Shown here: piece after piece, positions 19,375 to 29,719 of the stretch
Numbering within the stretch: the first letter of the stretch is position 1
How the letters are laid out: each line of letters begins with the position of its first letter
Origin: Prorocentrum cordatum
Lineage: Eukaryota; Sar; Dinophyceae; Prorocentrales; Prorocentraceae
Direction: 5' to 3'
Assembly: GCA_963575745.1 (NCBI GenBank)
Contig: CAUYUJ010019882.1
Coordinates: 562,501-596,000, forward strand
Length of the DNA stretch: 33,500 bases
Notes under the pieces: model-generated
Told to the model about the DNA's origin: nothing
Database searches by the model: none
Seen by the model: only the letters and a program-made list of their open reading frames with translations
Translations under genes and position numbers: made by a program

Positions 19375-20951
19375 TCAGTCCGTCTCCTCCAGCTGCAGTA
19401 TCGCCCCCGCCGGGGGCACCGGGGTCGCCCCCCGTGCACGGCTGGTAGGGCCCCCCCCCTTGCCCCGTGCGTCGGTCTCCCCAGCCTCGCGGGGGGAACG
19501 GGGTAGCCCGCCCCGGGCTGGTCTCGGGGCTTCTGCCTCCGGCCGGGTCACTTCCAGGCTCCTCCGCAGGGCTGCCTCCCTCGTCTCCTGCAACTTCTCC
19601 ATGACCTCGGGGATCCTGTACTCCCTCCCGGTGGACGGGTTGGTATTGGTCTGAACGCCTTCCCCGAACGTGTCCTTCAGGTACTCCTCCGCGATCCGCC
19701 CGTTGGTCTGGCCCAGTCCCGCCTGGGCCCTGCGGCTGAAGTCCCCCAGGTGGAACAGGCGCTCTCCCCCGGGGGAGGAGGAGGCCCCCGCCCTTTGCTC
19801 GTCGACGAGGATCTCCACCAGGACCTGCAGGACGTTGCGGAAGCCGCCACCCATCGGGGCTTGTAGCCACGCGTCCGACTAGAATAGTTCCCGGGTCTCG
19901 AAGGTGTCCTCGGCCGGCGCCGCCGGCTCCGCCTCCTGGGGCCCCTGACGCTCGGCCGGGGGTGCCGGCTCGGGCCCCGGGGGCCCTTCCTCCGGCAGCT
20001 GGAAGCGCGGGTGCCTGGGCTGGGCGCCCTCCGGGGGCTCGGGTGACTCGGCCGGCCCCTCCAGCCCAGACCCGTCCTCCGCCGCACCCTGAGCCAGGCT
20101 GGCAGCCCCGACAAGGTCGGCCTCGCCCTTCTGGTCCGCCCCCCCTCCCGGCTCCGCGCCCCCGCCCCCCCGCCCCTCCTCAGCGGGTGCGTCCTGAGGC
20201 GGCTCCGCGCCCTGATCTGGGAGGGGTCTCCCGCCCCCGCTCTCCGCGCCAGCGGGGTGCCCCCCCGCGGCCCCGTCCGCCTCCCCGCCGGCGACGGGCC
20301 CCGCGGTCTTCCGAAGCGGCGGGGGGGGGGGGTGCGTGCCGTTCGGAGCTTTTGCTCATCCCGGTGCGCCCTGAGGTGCTGGGGGACTGGGCCCTGGGCC
20401 AGGTGCATCAGCCTGTAGACCTCCCGCGCCTCCACGAAGAACAGCAGCATGTGCTTCGGGTGGTAGTAGACCGTCTCCGTGCCTCCCTCCTCCAAGCGGA
20501 GCGGGAGGGCGCGGTGGGTGTCCAGGCTCCGCGGGCACCCATCCAACTGGGTCCATCCATCCCCCCCGACCCGAATGGTGGAGTCCAGCCACGCCGCCAG
20601 CTCCGGGGGGAAGTGGCCCATCTCCTGCAGGACCTCGGGCTTCCACAGCTCCGCCCAGCTTGGGGGGATGGGCGCCCTGATAGTGTAGCCGCCCGTCGGC
20701 AGCATGGGGGTGCGCACCCAGTCCGCCGCCATCCCGTCCGGGATCCAGCTGGCCACCCAGTCGTAAGGGTCCTCGTCGGGGCCCTCCTCGTACGCTCCTC
20801 TTGCGCTCCCGCCCGACTCCCTCGAATCGCCCCCGGTCCAGCAGGGCCAGGGACGACCGGCGCGCTCCCGAGGTCTGCGGGTGCCGGGGGTGGCCCCTCT
20901 GCCCTGAGGTCCTCTACGGCCAGATTTTGGCAACATGTTTTTGTTGGGCAT
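19375..20951 (-). pseudogene. Unknown protein gene, broken by a G-tract frameshift and a TAG
   Basis: I recognise no family. The first part (about 20860-20335) is clearly protein-like: YEEGPDEDPYDWVASWIPDG, a segment PPELAAWLDSTIRVGG, and HPKHMLLFFVEAREVYRLMH. A run of 12 G (20321-20332) then shifts the frame by one. The next frame is open for about 150 codons and encodes a Pro/Gly/Glu/Ala-rich, probably disordered linker with FQLPEEGPPGPEP, ending EDTFETRELF at TAG 19881-19879. The same frame reopens immediately (SDAWLQAPMGGGFRNVLQVL) and continues to 19375, with DTFGEGVQTNTNPSTGREYR and a helical KLQETREAALRRSLEV. Three consistent blocks argue for one gene. The G-run could be a sequencing error; the TAG suggests decay or an intron. 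There are no catalytic motifs. Confidence 0.5.
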
Positions 20952-21179
20952 CTACGGCCAGAATCGTTTTGGCCGTGGATGCAAAAGAAGACGTAGACGT
21001 GGAACGCACGAGGAAATAACATATACGAAGGACGTGGCAGTGAACAATCAATCTACAAGTTAGTTCGCAATGCGCTTGGCGCCGACAGTTAGCTTATACA
21101 GTAAAAGACCCACTCAAACACATATTATTGCATTTTGTCCTCTTCCAACCCGCATTCGTACTTACCCTGGTTTCGTGTT

Positions 21180-21410
21180 TCCTCTCCTCCTTCTCCTCCC
21201 CTTCCTCCTCCTCCTCCCCCTCCTCTTCCTCCTCCTCCTCCTCATCCTCCTCCTCCTCCTCCTCCTCCTCCTCCCCCTCCTCCTCCTCCTCCTCCTCCTC
21301 CTCCTCCTCCTCCTTTTCGTCCTCCTATTCATCCTACTCCTATGCTCCTCATCCTCGTCTTTCTCGTTTTCCTCCTCCTCGTCCCCCCCCCCCCTCCGCC
21401 TCCCCATTCT
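21180..21410. repeat. (CCT)n tract
   Basis: Pyrimidine run of CCT/TCC units with a few TTC and CAT interruptions. The open frames in it are artefacts. Confidence 0.95.
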
Positions 21411-21569
21411 TAGATGGATCCTTTCGAATTGTGCTCCTGGCGGCAGCTGGAGAAGGGGAGAGGGGCAAGCCGCCACGGGAGGGCGCGTGGCCAGCACGGG
21501 GGGCCGCGGCACGCAAGAGACGGGCCGAGAGTTCGACCCTGTTCTTCCTCATGCGCGCCCTCTCCGTCC

Positions 21570-21700
21570 TCTCTCTCTCATCTCCTTGCTCCTCCTGTTC
21601 CTCCTCGTCCTCATCTTTCTCGTCCTCCTCTTCTTCATCCTTTTCCTCCTCGTCCTCCTCCTCCTCCTCCTCCTCCCTCTCGCCCGCCCCTCCCCCATCC
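21570..21700. repeat. (CCT)n tract
   Basis: Second CCT/CGT-rich pyrimidine run on the plus strand. The stretch 21411-21569 between it and the previous tract shows no gene. Confidence 0.9.
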
Positions 21701-21944
21701 CCCGAGGGCTGTCAAGGCCGCCCCGTCGACCAGCCCCCTCGCACGATTACCTTATCATGAACTCGAGCTCTTACGAGCAAAAAGGCTCCAGGGCTGGATG
21801 GCACTTGTTCAATGAGGGGCCTCTGAAACCTAGGATATATCACTCAGAGCAGTGGTGGCCCTGCCTATCATCCAAGTGCAAAAGGGGCACTCGTAAGATC
21901 CCGCCACCCCTGGGGCGAGCTGTGTCGAGGGGGCAGGAGGGCGG

Positions 21945-22016
21945 AGGGGGAGGAGGAGGAGGAGGAGGAGGAGGAGGAGGAAGAGGAGGAGGAGGAGGAG
22001 GAGGAGGAGGAGGTGG
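21945..22016. repeat. (GGA)n tract, opposite strand sense
   Basis: Purine run of GGA units, reversing the strand sense of the CCT tracts on both sides. It reads as poly-Gly in one frame. Confidence 0.95.
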
Positions 22017-22225
22017 AGCTACTGGAGTTACTGGTTTGCGGACCGCTGTCCAGGCCTCTCAAAAGGCCCTTTTCGAAAGCAAAACCAACATGACCACGAG
22101 TTGCAAGACAAACTGTTGCTGGATGGAGGGCTCCCGCCACAAAGGAAAGCAACAACATAAAAGGGGGGCCGCGTGCAACTTCCTGGTCAGGGTAGGGTCC
22201 GCGAGGACCCTCGGGCCCGTTCGTA
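22017..22225. other. Spacer between trinucleotide tracts
   Basis: Unique DNA without a recognisable gene. A long plus-strand frame runs from the CCT tracts through this part but shows no domain. Confidence 0.4.
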
Positions 22226-22610
22226 TTCATCCTCCTCCTCCTCGTTCTCCTCGTCCTCCTCCTGCTCCTCCTTCTCCTGATCCTCATCATGCTTATCCTC
22301 CTCCTCTTATTATTCCTCCTTCTCGCCCTCATATTTTTCATGCTCGTCGTCCTCTTCCTCGTCATCTTTCCTCGTCCTCCTCATCATCTTCATCTCCCTC
22401 CTCTTCCTCACCCACCCCCTCCTCCTGCCCCCCCCTCTCGCCCCCTCTCGCCCCCTCCGCGCCGTCACCTTCCAGAGAGCGCCAGTGATCCTCCTTCTCC
22501 TCCTTCTCCACCTCCTTTTCCTCCTCCTTCTCCTCCCTCCTCCTCCCCCCCCTCTTCCTCCACCTCCCCCTCCACCTCTTCCTCCTCCTTCTCCTTCCTC
22601 CGCCAGTGGC
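22226..22610. repeat. (CCT)n tract
   Basis: Imperfect pyrimidine run containing CTCCTC, CTTCTC and CCCCTC units over about 380 bp. Confidence 0.9.
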
Positions 22611-22779
22611 CACCTCTGCGCAGCTCAAGCGCAGAGGGGCCAGTGGCGGCGCCGCGGTCGTGTCGCGAGGGTGGCGGCCATAGCCCCATGCGAGATCGGG
22701 GCGGAGAGGGGCAGGGATCATCCTCCTATATCGTTCGAGAGACATGGCCCGCGTGGGCAAGGCAGTCCAACGGAGGATG

Positions 22780-22845
22780 GGGGGAGGGCGAGGAGGAAGA
22801 GGAGGAAGAGGAGGATGAGGAGGAGGAAGAGGGGGAGGAGCAATT
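22780..22845. repeat. (GGA)n tract
   Basis: GGAGGAAGAGG purine run, again with strand sense opposite to the tract before it. Confidence 0.9.
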
Positions 22846-22849
22846 CGGA

Positions 22850-23210
22850 TTAAGGTTACCACGTTTGGATGAGCGTTGCTGCAGGATTAGGATTGTATGG
22901 GGAGTATTAGAGTTTTAGGTTACTGTTAAAGTTAAGGCGCTAGGGTTAGTACGGGACTGTTGGGGTGTTTTGTTAAGGATGCTACAGTGCAGTGTTCTTG
23001 CTTATGGTCAGGGTGGTATGGTTATATGTTTATGGTGCTAGTTTTAGCGCGTGCTGCTAACGGTGCTGGCGTGAAGATTAGGTATTGCATGGTTACCGTT
23101 CGGGCCAGGTGGCTAAGGAACATAAGCTGAGGGAAAGACAACCAACGAGCGTGCGCGGCGCGGGCAGCTCCTCGGCGCATCCGCGCCAGCCGACGCTGGT
23201 CACCAACCGG
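22850..23210. other. T/G-rich stretch with scattered TTAGG words
   Basis: Contains GGATTAGGATTG, TTTTAGGTTACTG and GCTAGGGTTAG among other T/G-rich sequence to about 23090. No gene is seen and the words are not in tandem. Confidence 0.4.
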
Positions 23211-23211
23211 A

Positions 23212-23740
23212 CGTGCATTGTATGTGCGTTGGATTGGCATTGGATGTGCATTGAACGTGTTTTTGACGTGCATTGTATTTGCATTGGAGGTGTGTTCGAG
23301 GTGCATTGGATTTGCATTGGATTTGCATTGGATTTGCATTGGATGTGCATTGGATTTGCGTTGGATTTGCATTGGATTTGCATTGGATTCGCATTGGAGT
23401 TGCATTGGAGTTGCATTGGAGTTGCATTGGATTGGCATTGGATTTGCATTGGATTTGCATTGGATTTGCATTGGATTTGCGTTGGATTTGCGTTGGATTT
23501 GCATTGAGTTTGCATTGGATCATCATTGGATTTGCATTGGATTGGCATTGGATTTGCATTGGATTGGCATTGGATTTGCATTGGATTTGCATTGGATTTG
23601 CATTGGATTTGCATTGGATTTGCATTGGATTCCAATTGGATTTCCATTTGATTTGCTTTGGCGTTGCATTGGATTTGCATTGGATTGCCAACGTGTCGTA
23701 GTTACGCCTGAGGCCACCATTGGAATACCATTGGATTTCC
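23212..23740 (+). repeat. 11-bp tandem array TGCATTGGATT, about 45 units
   Basis: Strict 11-bp period with unit TGCATTGGATT. Common variants replace GCA with GCG, or TTT with GTT, TGT or TGG. All six frames are open because the unit yields no stop; the translations are 11-residue repeats (GFALDLHWICI on plus, NPMQIQCKSNA on minus). The array ends with CATTGGAATACCATTGGATT (23719-23738), the same ending seen after the array at 33040-33255. Confidence 0.97.
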
Positions 23741-24162
23741 CAGGCGCTCCCTCTCTCCAGCGGGCGCCCTCAGGGCCCTGAAACGCCCTTGTAAAAATGC
23801 TGAAATTGCCTGGCTGGGCCTCCGGAGGAACTGCACGAGTAGGGGAGACTCACATCTAAAATGTGGGGGAGGACTGCACATGCGGAATCACGTCTCACAC
23901 AGCTTGGCGCGAGTTCCCACAGCATCAAACCCACGGCCATTTGAAACCAACGCCCGTTCGGCATCAACGTGCACGCGGGCCTAAGTCTCTCTAGAATTGA
24001 CCTGTGTTGTTTTGACCTCATTACTGCGCCGTCAGTGCCCCGTGCGCAGCTGGAACGTCGAGGCTGACTGAAAAATTAACGTGTTCATAGCTGAGCGTGG
24101 CTGGCGGTGCCGAGACACATGTGAAACAATGCCTGCTCCTGACGCGCAGCCCTCGCAGCACG
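23741..24162. other. Downstream flank of the methyltransferase-like gene
   Basis: No gene recognised. It contains a palindromic GGGCGCC-rich start (23757-23780) and otherwise mixed sequence. It may hold the 3' untranslated region of the minus-strand gene that ends at 24160-24163. No terminal inverted repeat was found. Confidence 0.4.
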
Positions 24163-25797
24163 TCAGGCCAACTCACTCGCAGGAGCAGACGGAGAAAATA
24201 CACGCGATGCTCGCAACACTGCAGAGGACAGCGCAGCCACAAAATCTGGAGGATATTCCTGCGATTCTTTCAACTTCTTCGTGTCTCCAGTTACCCACCC
24301 TTTGGCGCTCCAGCCCTTCTTGGCACTGTGACCAGCATCCTTTTTGCTCCGAGCCTTAGACTTAGGGGTGACGCGTGACAAACTTTGCTTTTGAGTGCCA
24401 AGGCGATCCATGCCTGCCCGAAGCGACTTGATGAGGTCATCAACTTCTGGAAGCGTAGTCCACAATTCCAGGGGTTTGATAGTTCCATGCCCAAACGCAG
24501 ACAGATATGTTACAATGCGGCGTGCCTTGACCACTCTGAGGGATTCTGCCATAGGGCGATACAAATACAGGATTGAATTGAAAGGCTGTTCCACCATGAT
24601 GTACACCCCCCGCATCTGGGCAAATAATATCATGTAAGACCTCCACTTCACGCGCGCATGCATCGACTTGACACTGCCCAGACACAGACACCGCATGAAG
24701 GCACGAGCAGCCGAGAATGGATGCACTAGACGATCAATATTGGGATATAATCCTAACATTGTTCAAGGAACAATTGCAGCAACAGCAACGCCATGACATA
24801 CATTTGAAACCTTGCTGTTGTTGCACAATGTTGTTTAGTGCTGGCTCTGTGTGTGTGTGTGTGTTGACTGACTGTTTGCGACCAGTGCTGGAATTGACCT
24901 CAAACACGCACTTCATGATATTTATGTTAATGTGCCTAAACATGCACACGCATAATCTTCCCTTATAGTTACACAGGGTTGACTACAATCGCAGGTGTCT
25001 GCTATGCACAGGTGTTCGACGTGTTTGTGTTGCCAGGTGTGTCGCCGTCGATGCTATCGTCATCGGAGTCATTATATAGTTGTTCCCCGTGTCCTACTTC
25101 TCGTGCGTTAGTGCTGCTTCTGTATGCGCATCTGCCGTGGAAATATGTATGTGCGGTCTCTCACCCAGTGCCTTGCATGATAGACATTGTGCTGTCAACT
25201 TCGAGTATCACCCTGCCCGTGCAACACAGACCCCACCCGTCCCCACGTTAGCAGTGCGCAGTGGTTGGCGTGCACGACGTCGGGCCTGGACTCGTCGCCT
25301 GTCGGGTCCGATGTAGTGCGACGAGTATGTCCCGAACTCATTCGTATCCATGTTGAGCATTGGTTACTGAAGTGAATTGTGCCCCCAACAGCTATAGACG
25401 ATGCAACCCAGAGACTGTAAAGCATCCCGATGAGCAGGGTTGCGTCTTGAAACCAGTGGTCGTTCTTTTCCACGGAAAACGCACCTGCGCCAGCCTCGCT
25501 CATAATCTTGCGAGTGGTACCGCTAGCCCCTGAAAGCATCTCCAGAAAGATTGCGCTCCTTTCAATGGCGTGCAACTCATTCAAAATGCATGCAACCGAT
25601 GATGTCAGCATCCTGGCACTGTCTGTGGTGCTCTCCACGCTGTTCGGTACGCCCTGTGCCGTCAACCTATCGGCAGATGAGCTGGCCCAGAGGAAAGCGT
25701 TCTCACATATCATCGGCGCAGCAGCCGCCGACGACAAGCACAGAAAAACTAGGAATGCCCAGCGACCATCCCCTCCCAAGGCTTGCGCACGAGCCAT
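24160..25797 (-). CDS. C5-methyltransferase-like (SAM-fold) protein, at least two exons
   Basis: Proposed start is the ATG at 25797. The first ~30 residues are signal-like: basic, then hydrophobic WAFLVFLCLSS, then AAAAP. About residue 86 follows a class I methyltransferase-type loop, FLEMLSGASGTTRKI. Near residue 146 QCSTWIRMSSGHTRR occupies the place of the Pro-Cys catalytic loop of cytosine-C5 methyltransferases. Exon 1 runs to about 25250 (DVVHANH). An AT-richer intron of ~550 bp follows, then exon 2 from about 24690 (RSYMILFAQMRGVYIMVEQP; Glu-Gln-Pro resembles the ENV motif) through FGHGTIKPLELWTTLPEVDD to a Lys-rich tail and stop at 24162-24160. Seen: loop, Cys and Glu in the order of C5 methyltransferases. 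Inferred: methyltransferase fold. Activity on DNA is unproven, since the usual PC reads QC. It lies just downstream of, and possibly overlapping, a transposase on the same strand. Confidence 0.55.
24690..25250 (-). other. Probable intron of the methyltransferase-like gene
   Basis: AT-richer than the exons on either side and without sustained reading frame, apart from a short acidic piece (YNDSDDDSIDGDTPGNTNTS, near 25060) that could be a small exon. It contains a (GT)n run at 24848-24864. Exact splice sites are not resolved. Confidence 0.4.
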
Positions 25798-28778
25798 GTA
25801 GAGAGCTCCAGCCTGCAGGCCAGCTCGAAAAGGGCGAAACACCTGTACTCAAATGTGCTGCGGTGAGCGAAGCGCGCCATGTCACGCAAGAGTGAGTTCA
25901 GACCCTCGTCTATGAACGTGGTGTATACTTTCGGCGACCCGTGAAAGCATACTCTGCAGATAGTTAGTTATTCAGTGAGGGGGGATGGGGTGGAAGGTTG
26001 CGGGAATGATGTAGGACGGGGAAGGGCGTACATAGGGGCGTTTATTCCTTCTCATAAATAAGATGCAGGGCGAATAATTGGAATTGAGGGCGCATGTCTA
26101 TTCACACCTCGACCCCAGACTAACAACCATGTTAACAACAGACACAATCATAAGCAGGACAATAATGATAATCATATACTAGCACCATACTGACGCTAGA
26201 ACAAATAATAACTACGATTAGCATTATTCCTAGCCGTAATGCTACTACCAGTATGAGTATTACTACTTCTACTACGACTACCACTAACACTCATACAACA
26301 CATAATACTACTCATGTTAGCCAGCGCGGACACCAAACAGTAGGTTATTGCTGTATGAGGCGAGTTGCACGACGCTGATTCGTTGGCAAGAAGCAATCAG
26401 TTTGAGGAAGGCGGGAGGTTGAGGATGATACCAGCCTTCCTAGTCGAATTGCCGACTCTCAAGTCGTCGTCGCCTCCCTCTTGTTATTCCTTCTCCTCCT
26501 CTGTTCGTCATTCATTTCGCTCGCCTCGACCACCCCCTCCCCCTCCTCCCATCTGCGCCCGTCCATCCTTCCACCATGCATCGTCATTGTCGCATCTATT
26601 CGATCACATTTATCATAATCAAGTTAGTTATGGACCCTTGAAAAACAAACGGTGTCCTGTCGAAGAGGTGGCAGCACAAGTGATGCTTCGGGGTCAGGTC
26701 GATGCCTGTGGCAGTGCAGCACCGGATGTGCATGTTCATGTGCTCCAATAGTTTCAGGCGCACGCCAGCACTCATTTTGATAGGGTTCTCTGAGATCAGC
26801 TTCATGATCTGCTGTAGAGCCACGCCTGCTTGTAGCAGAGGCGCCCCATAGAGTTGGGCACCACCTGTTTGGCGAAGCTCGTGCATAACAAAGTCAAGCA
26901 GCAAGCGTGTCTCCACCGCTTTGGTCTTGACGCCTCCACCTCCATGATGCGGGTTCTGGCGGGCAAGCTAATTTGGAACCAGTGGTGGGGATGGTTTGCT
27001 TTTTAACATCCCGCCCATCTCCGCGCTTTCTGGCGTCTCCCCAGAAGGCGCAGATCTGACCAGGATTCAACATGATAGAAATGTTTGTCCCTGAGGTCCT
27101 GATGGCTGAAACCGCGTTGCTTGCCTAGCATCTTGAGGGTAAGGTTCCTGAGCCTGAGGTTGTGGGCTATGTTATTTCTTGGATCCCGCTGCCACTGTAG
27201 AAGATCGGTTTGTATTTGCCGACATGCCATCTCTATCTTGCCAGCCTGGGTACCTTGAAACTGCCAACTGTTATGCAACATAATGCGCCACAAACATGCC
27301 GAGACCATCCTTTGAATGACTCCTAAGTAAAGGCTGTGCATTGAGTCGACTGCCAACGTCTGCGTCGGCGTCGTGCCCAGCGACGGAGAGAAAAGTGGAC
27401 ACCGATGCTGGGCAGCGTCCATCAAAGTGCCGCCGCTGGTCTGCCGAGCGCGCCAAAAAATGATGGTTGCTGGTAGTCTGATGCGATGCAGCTGAGCAAT
27501 ATCATCCAAGTCGTCCGACGGCTCCAACCGATCCTGATCTCGCAACTGCACCCCATTGACAACTATATCCCGTATGATCCCACGTGTTCTGATGGCCTTT
27601 GCTTGTTTTGCGCCCGATGGTTTCAGCCACCTGAGCGCGCTCAGAATTGCATCGACGTGATCCCTCGATGCGAGAAGAACTTGCACCTCGCATGCTGCCA
27701 CAATCCGTTCGTAGTTGCCGTCGTCTCTGAGCGGCCATGGACAGTCTGGGCCAAGTTGATGGGCACACGAATGCAGCTCTGATTTCCCGAGCTCACAGTA
27801 TTGGCACGGATTGTGCCCCTGCGCCCACGATGCCAATCCTAAGGTGCGCGCGTGCTCACACCAATCGCCCTTGATGTATAGCACGCACGCAGTGAATCCC
27901 AGCTCTGGTTCGGGCGGCGCCTGTCCGTCTGGCCACGCCATGTTATTGTGCATGCGATCGGGCCGTCTGCCCACAGCCATCGCGCCGAGCTGCCACGATA
28001 TTCCTTTCAGCAATGGGTAAATCGAGCACCAGCCACGACAGCCGCACTGGCACTCGTCGCTCTCCCGTAGAACAGCGATCAAGTGCCTCTTTCGTGTGAT
28101 CATGTTCTCGATCCACCACCCCGTGACGCTGTCGCTCCTACCGGCAGCTTGCTGCTGGTAGGATACTCCATCAACGTATAGCGCCAAGGGCAACGGAGGC
28201 AATCGCCCTAGCTCCGACGCCTCCTTGACACACTTGTGATTCTGATATACTGGCAAATTCATCACAGATTCTGGCCGCATCTGAGGATCCATCTTCAGGA
28301 TGCGCATCGTGTCGGGCGAGTGCTTCATTTCCTCGAGCAGCAATTCATATCCCAACGCAATGGGGATGGATTTCGCAAGTCGATGACTAGACCTGTTGGG
28401 GTTCAGGGGCACACTGACATAGTACAAGTGATCGGGTTGAGGCAACGTTTGGTCAAGATGATGCTGGTACTTCCCAGTTTGCAGGCCTTCAGGCTTGCCA
28501 TATCTCTTCCAATCAGCTCCAGGCACGTTCGCCTCATGGGCCAACTGGCAGATTCGACAAAAATGGATCGCACTGATACGTGCAGCGCCGTACATGCTCA
28601 TCACAAGCCGCATCAGTTCAGCGCCTGCTGTCCTGGTCTCTGAAGTATTGCCATGGGTGTGCCAAGTGCAGCGGGAACTGCGGCTTCTATCTGGTGGCAT
28701 GGCTGAAACGTTAGGCTTGGTACAAACATTGCAACGGTGCATCATCGCATCTGAGTTCAACCAATGTACCAACATCAT
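25749..28778 (-). CDS. DDE transposase, TNP2/Plavaka-like, split into exons
   Basis: Cut-and-paste DNA transposase. Exon 1 starts at the ATG at 28778 and runs to about 27010. It has Cys-rich N-terminal motifs (CNVC at 16-19, CRICQLAHE at 74-82). LPLALYVDGVSY carries the presumed first catalytic Asp (203), followed by SDSVTGWWIENMITRKRHLI and the Cys cluster CQCGCRGWC. VLYIKGDWCEHARTLGL carries a second Asp (305) before CQYC. LAVDSMHSLYLGVIQR (Asp 478) resembles the DxxH block of TNP2-type enzymes. Exon 2 (about 26950-26650, another frame) reads AVETRLLLDFVMHEL to TPKHHLCCHLFD. Exon 3 (about 25980-25750) reads VYTTFIDEGLNSLLRDMARF to FALFEL and stops at 25751-25749. Splice sites are proposals; frameshift decay is possible. 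No terminal inverted repeats were identified. Confidence 0.75.
25985..26640 (-). other. Probable transposase intron, AT-rich
   Basis: The part at 26040-26350 is clearly AT-rich, with degenerate TACTAC/ATAATA-type triplets, unlike the coding blocks on either side. CCT-rich DNA at 26485-26560 lies in the same gap. No reading frame connects the flanking exons. Confidence 0.5.
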
Positions 28779-28824
28779 CTCAGATCATCTATCCATTCCC
28801 TTCCTGCTATCACCACTCCATCAT

Positions 28825-29048
28825 CCCTCCTCCTCCTCCTCCTCCTCCTCCTCCTCCTCATTATCACCACCATCAGCATCACCATCATCATCATCATCAT
28901 CATCATCATCATACTCATCATCAGCAGCATCATCAGCAGCACCATCATCATCACCATCACCATCACCATCATCAGCATCAGCATCAGCATCAGCATCAGC
29001 ATCATCATCATCATCAGCAGCAGCATCATCATCATCATCATCATCCAC
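28825..29048. repeat. (CCT)n followed by (ATC)n microsatellite
   Basis: A CCT run (28825-28858) passes into ATC/AGC triplets up to about 29046, just upstream of the transposase start. On the transposase strand it reads GAT/GCT then GGA. Confidence 0.95.
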
Positions 29049-29715
29049 ACCGTCTTCTCGGCTGGCTTACGCCGTGGAACGCCTTGTTAGCCCAACGTGA
29101 GCAAGCTGGGCACGGGTCGGGACTCGGGCGATTGGAGTGGAGGCCTCGGGGAAACAATAATCTTACCAGCCCTCTGGGGCGCAGATGGTGAAGAGCGTTT
29201 CCTCTTCCACCACTCTCTCTTCCCCTTCGGGGAGGGGTTTACCCCCCCGTACACCCTCCCCTGGACCTGGGCGGTGCGTGTCGTTGGTCGTTGGAGCGTC
29301 CAAAAATAACGGCTAGGGTGCGGAAGCCATCATTGATTGGTCTTATTGCGGTTGTGGCTCAATGTTTGTTTTGTTTGGGGAGCTCCCGAGGGGCAGCGCG
29401 AATTGCGATCTTCCAGTAACCATGTGGCGCCTATCATATTCTAGACGCTTCGCGTATTCCCATTGGCCCATCCAGGAACGATGCCCAGGCGAGTTGCGGT
29501 AATCAGGGAAGTGCAGGAGCAAAGAGGTGGGCAGCCGAGCCGTGCGAAGGAGGGAGGAGTAGAAGGAGGAGGTTGGATGGATGGATGAGGGAGTGGAGGA
29601 AAGGAACATGAATAGGATGCTAAGGGGGGGGAGGATGACGAGACGGCGTAGGAGGAAGACGAGGGAGCAGGAGGAGGAGGGTAAGCAAAGGGGTTAGAAG
29701 TATCGTGGATGCCCC
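29049..29715. other. Intergenic, nothing recognised
   Basis: No gene seen. A small hairpin-capable CCCCTTCGGGGAGGGG lies at 29222-29237. GGAGGA-rich DNA occupies 29545-29690. Confidence 0.45.
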
Positions 29716-29719
29716 TCGG

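Noticed and set aside
18956-19870. 304-codon minus-strand frame
   Set aside because: Shadow of the better supported frame at 19375-19878; Gly/Pro/Arg-rich GC-driven sequence and not protein-like.
21070-22488. 472-codon plus-strand frame
   Set aside because: Made mainly of Leu/Pro/Ser and Gly runs from CCT and GGA tracts joined by spacer DNA; no domain seen.
22870-23090. Possible telomere-like TTTAGGG/TTAGG sequence
   Set aside because: Words such as GCTAGGGTTAG occur singly and not in tandem; no array.
23022-23781. Six long overlapping open frames on both strands
   Set aside because: All are translations of the 11-bp tandem array, which gives no stop codon in any frame. The peptides are simple 11-residue repeats.
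23740-29100. CACTA-type terminal inverted repeats around the transposase/methyltransferase pair
   Set aside because: No CACTA or matching inverted ends could be found by eye on either flank.
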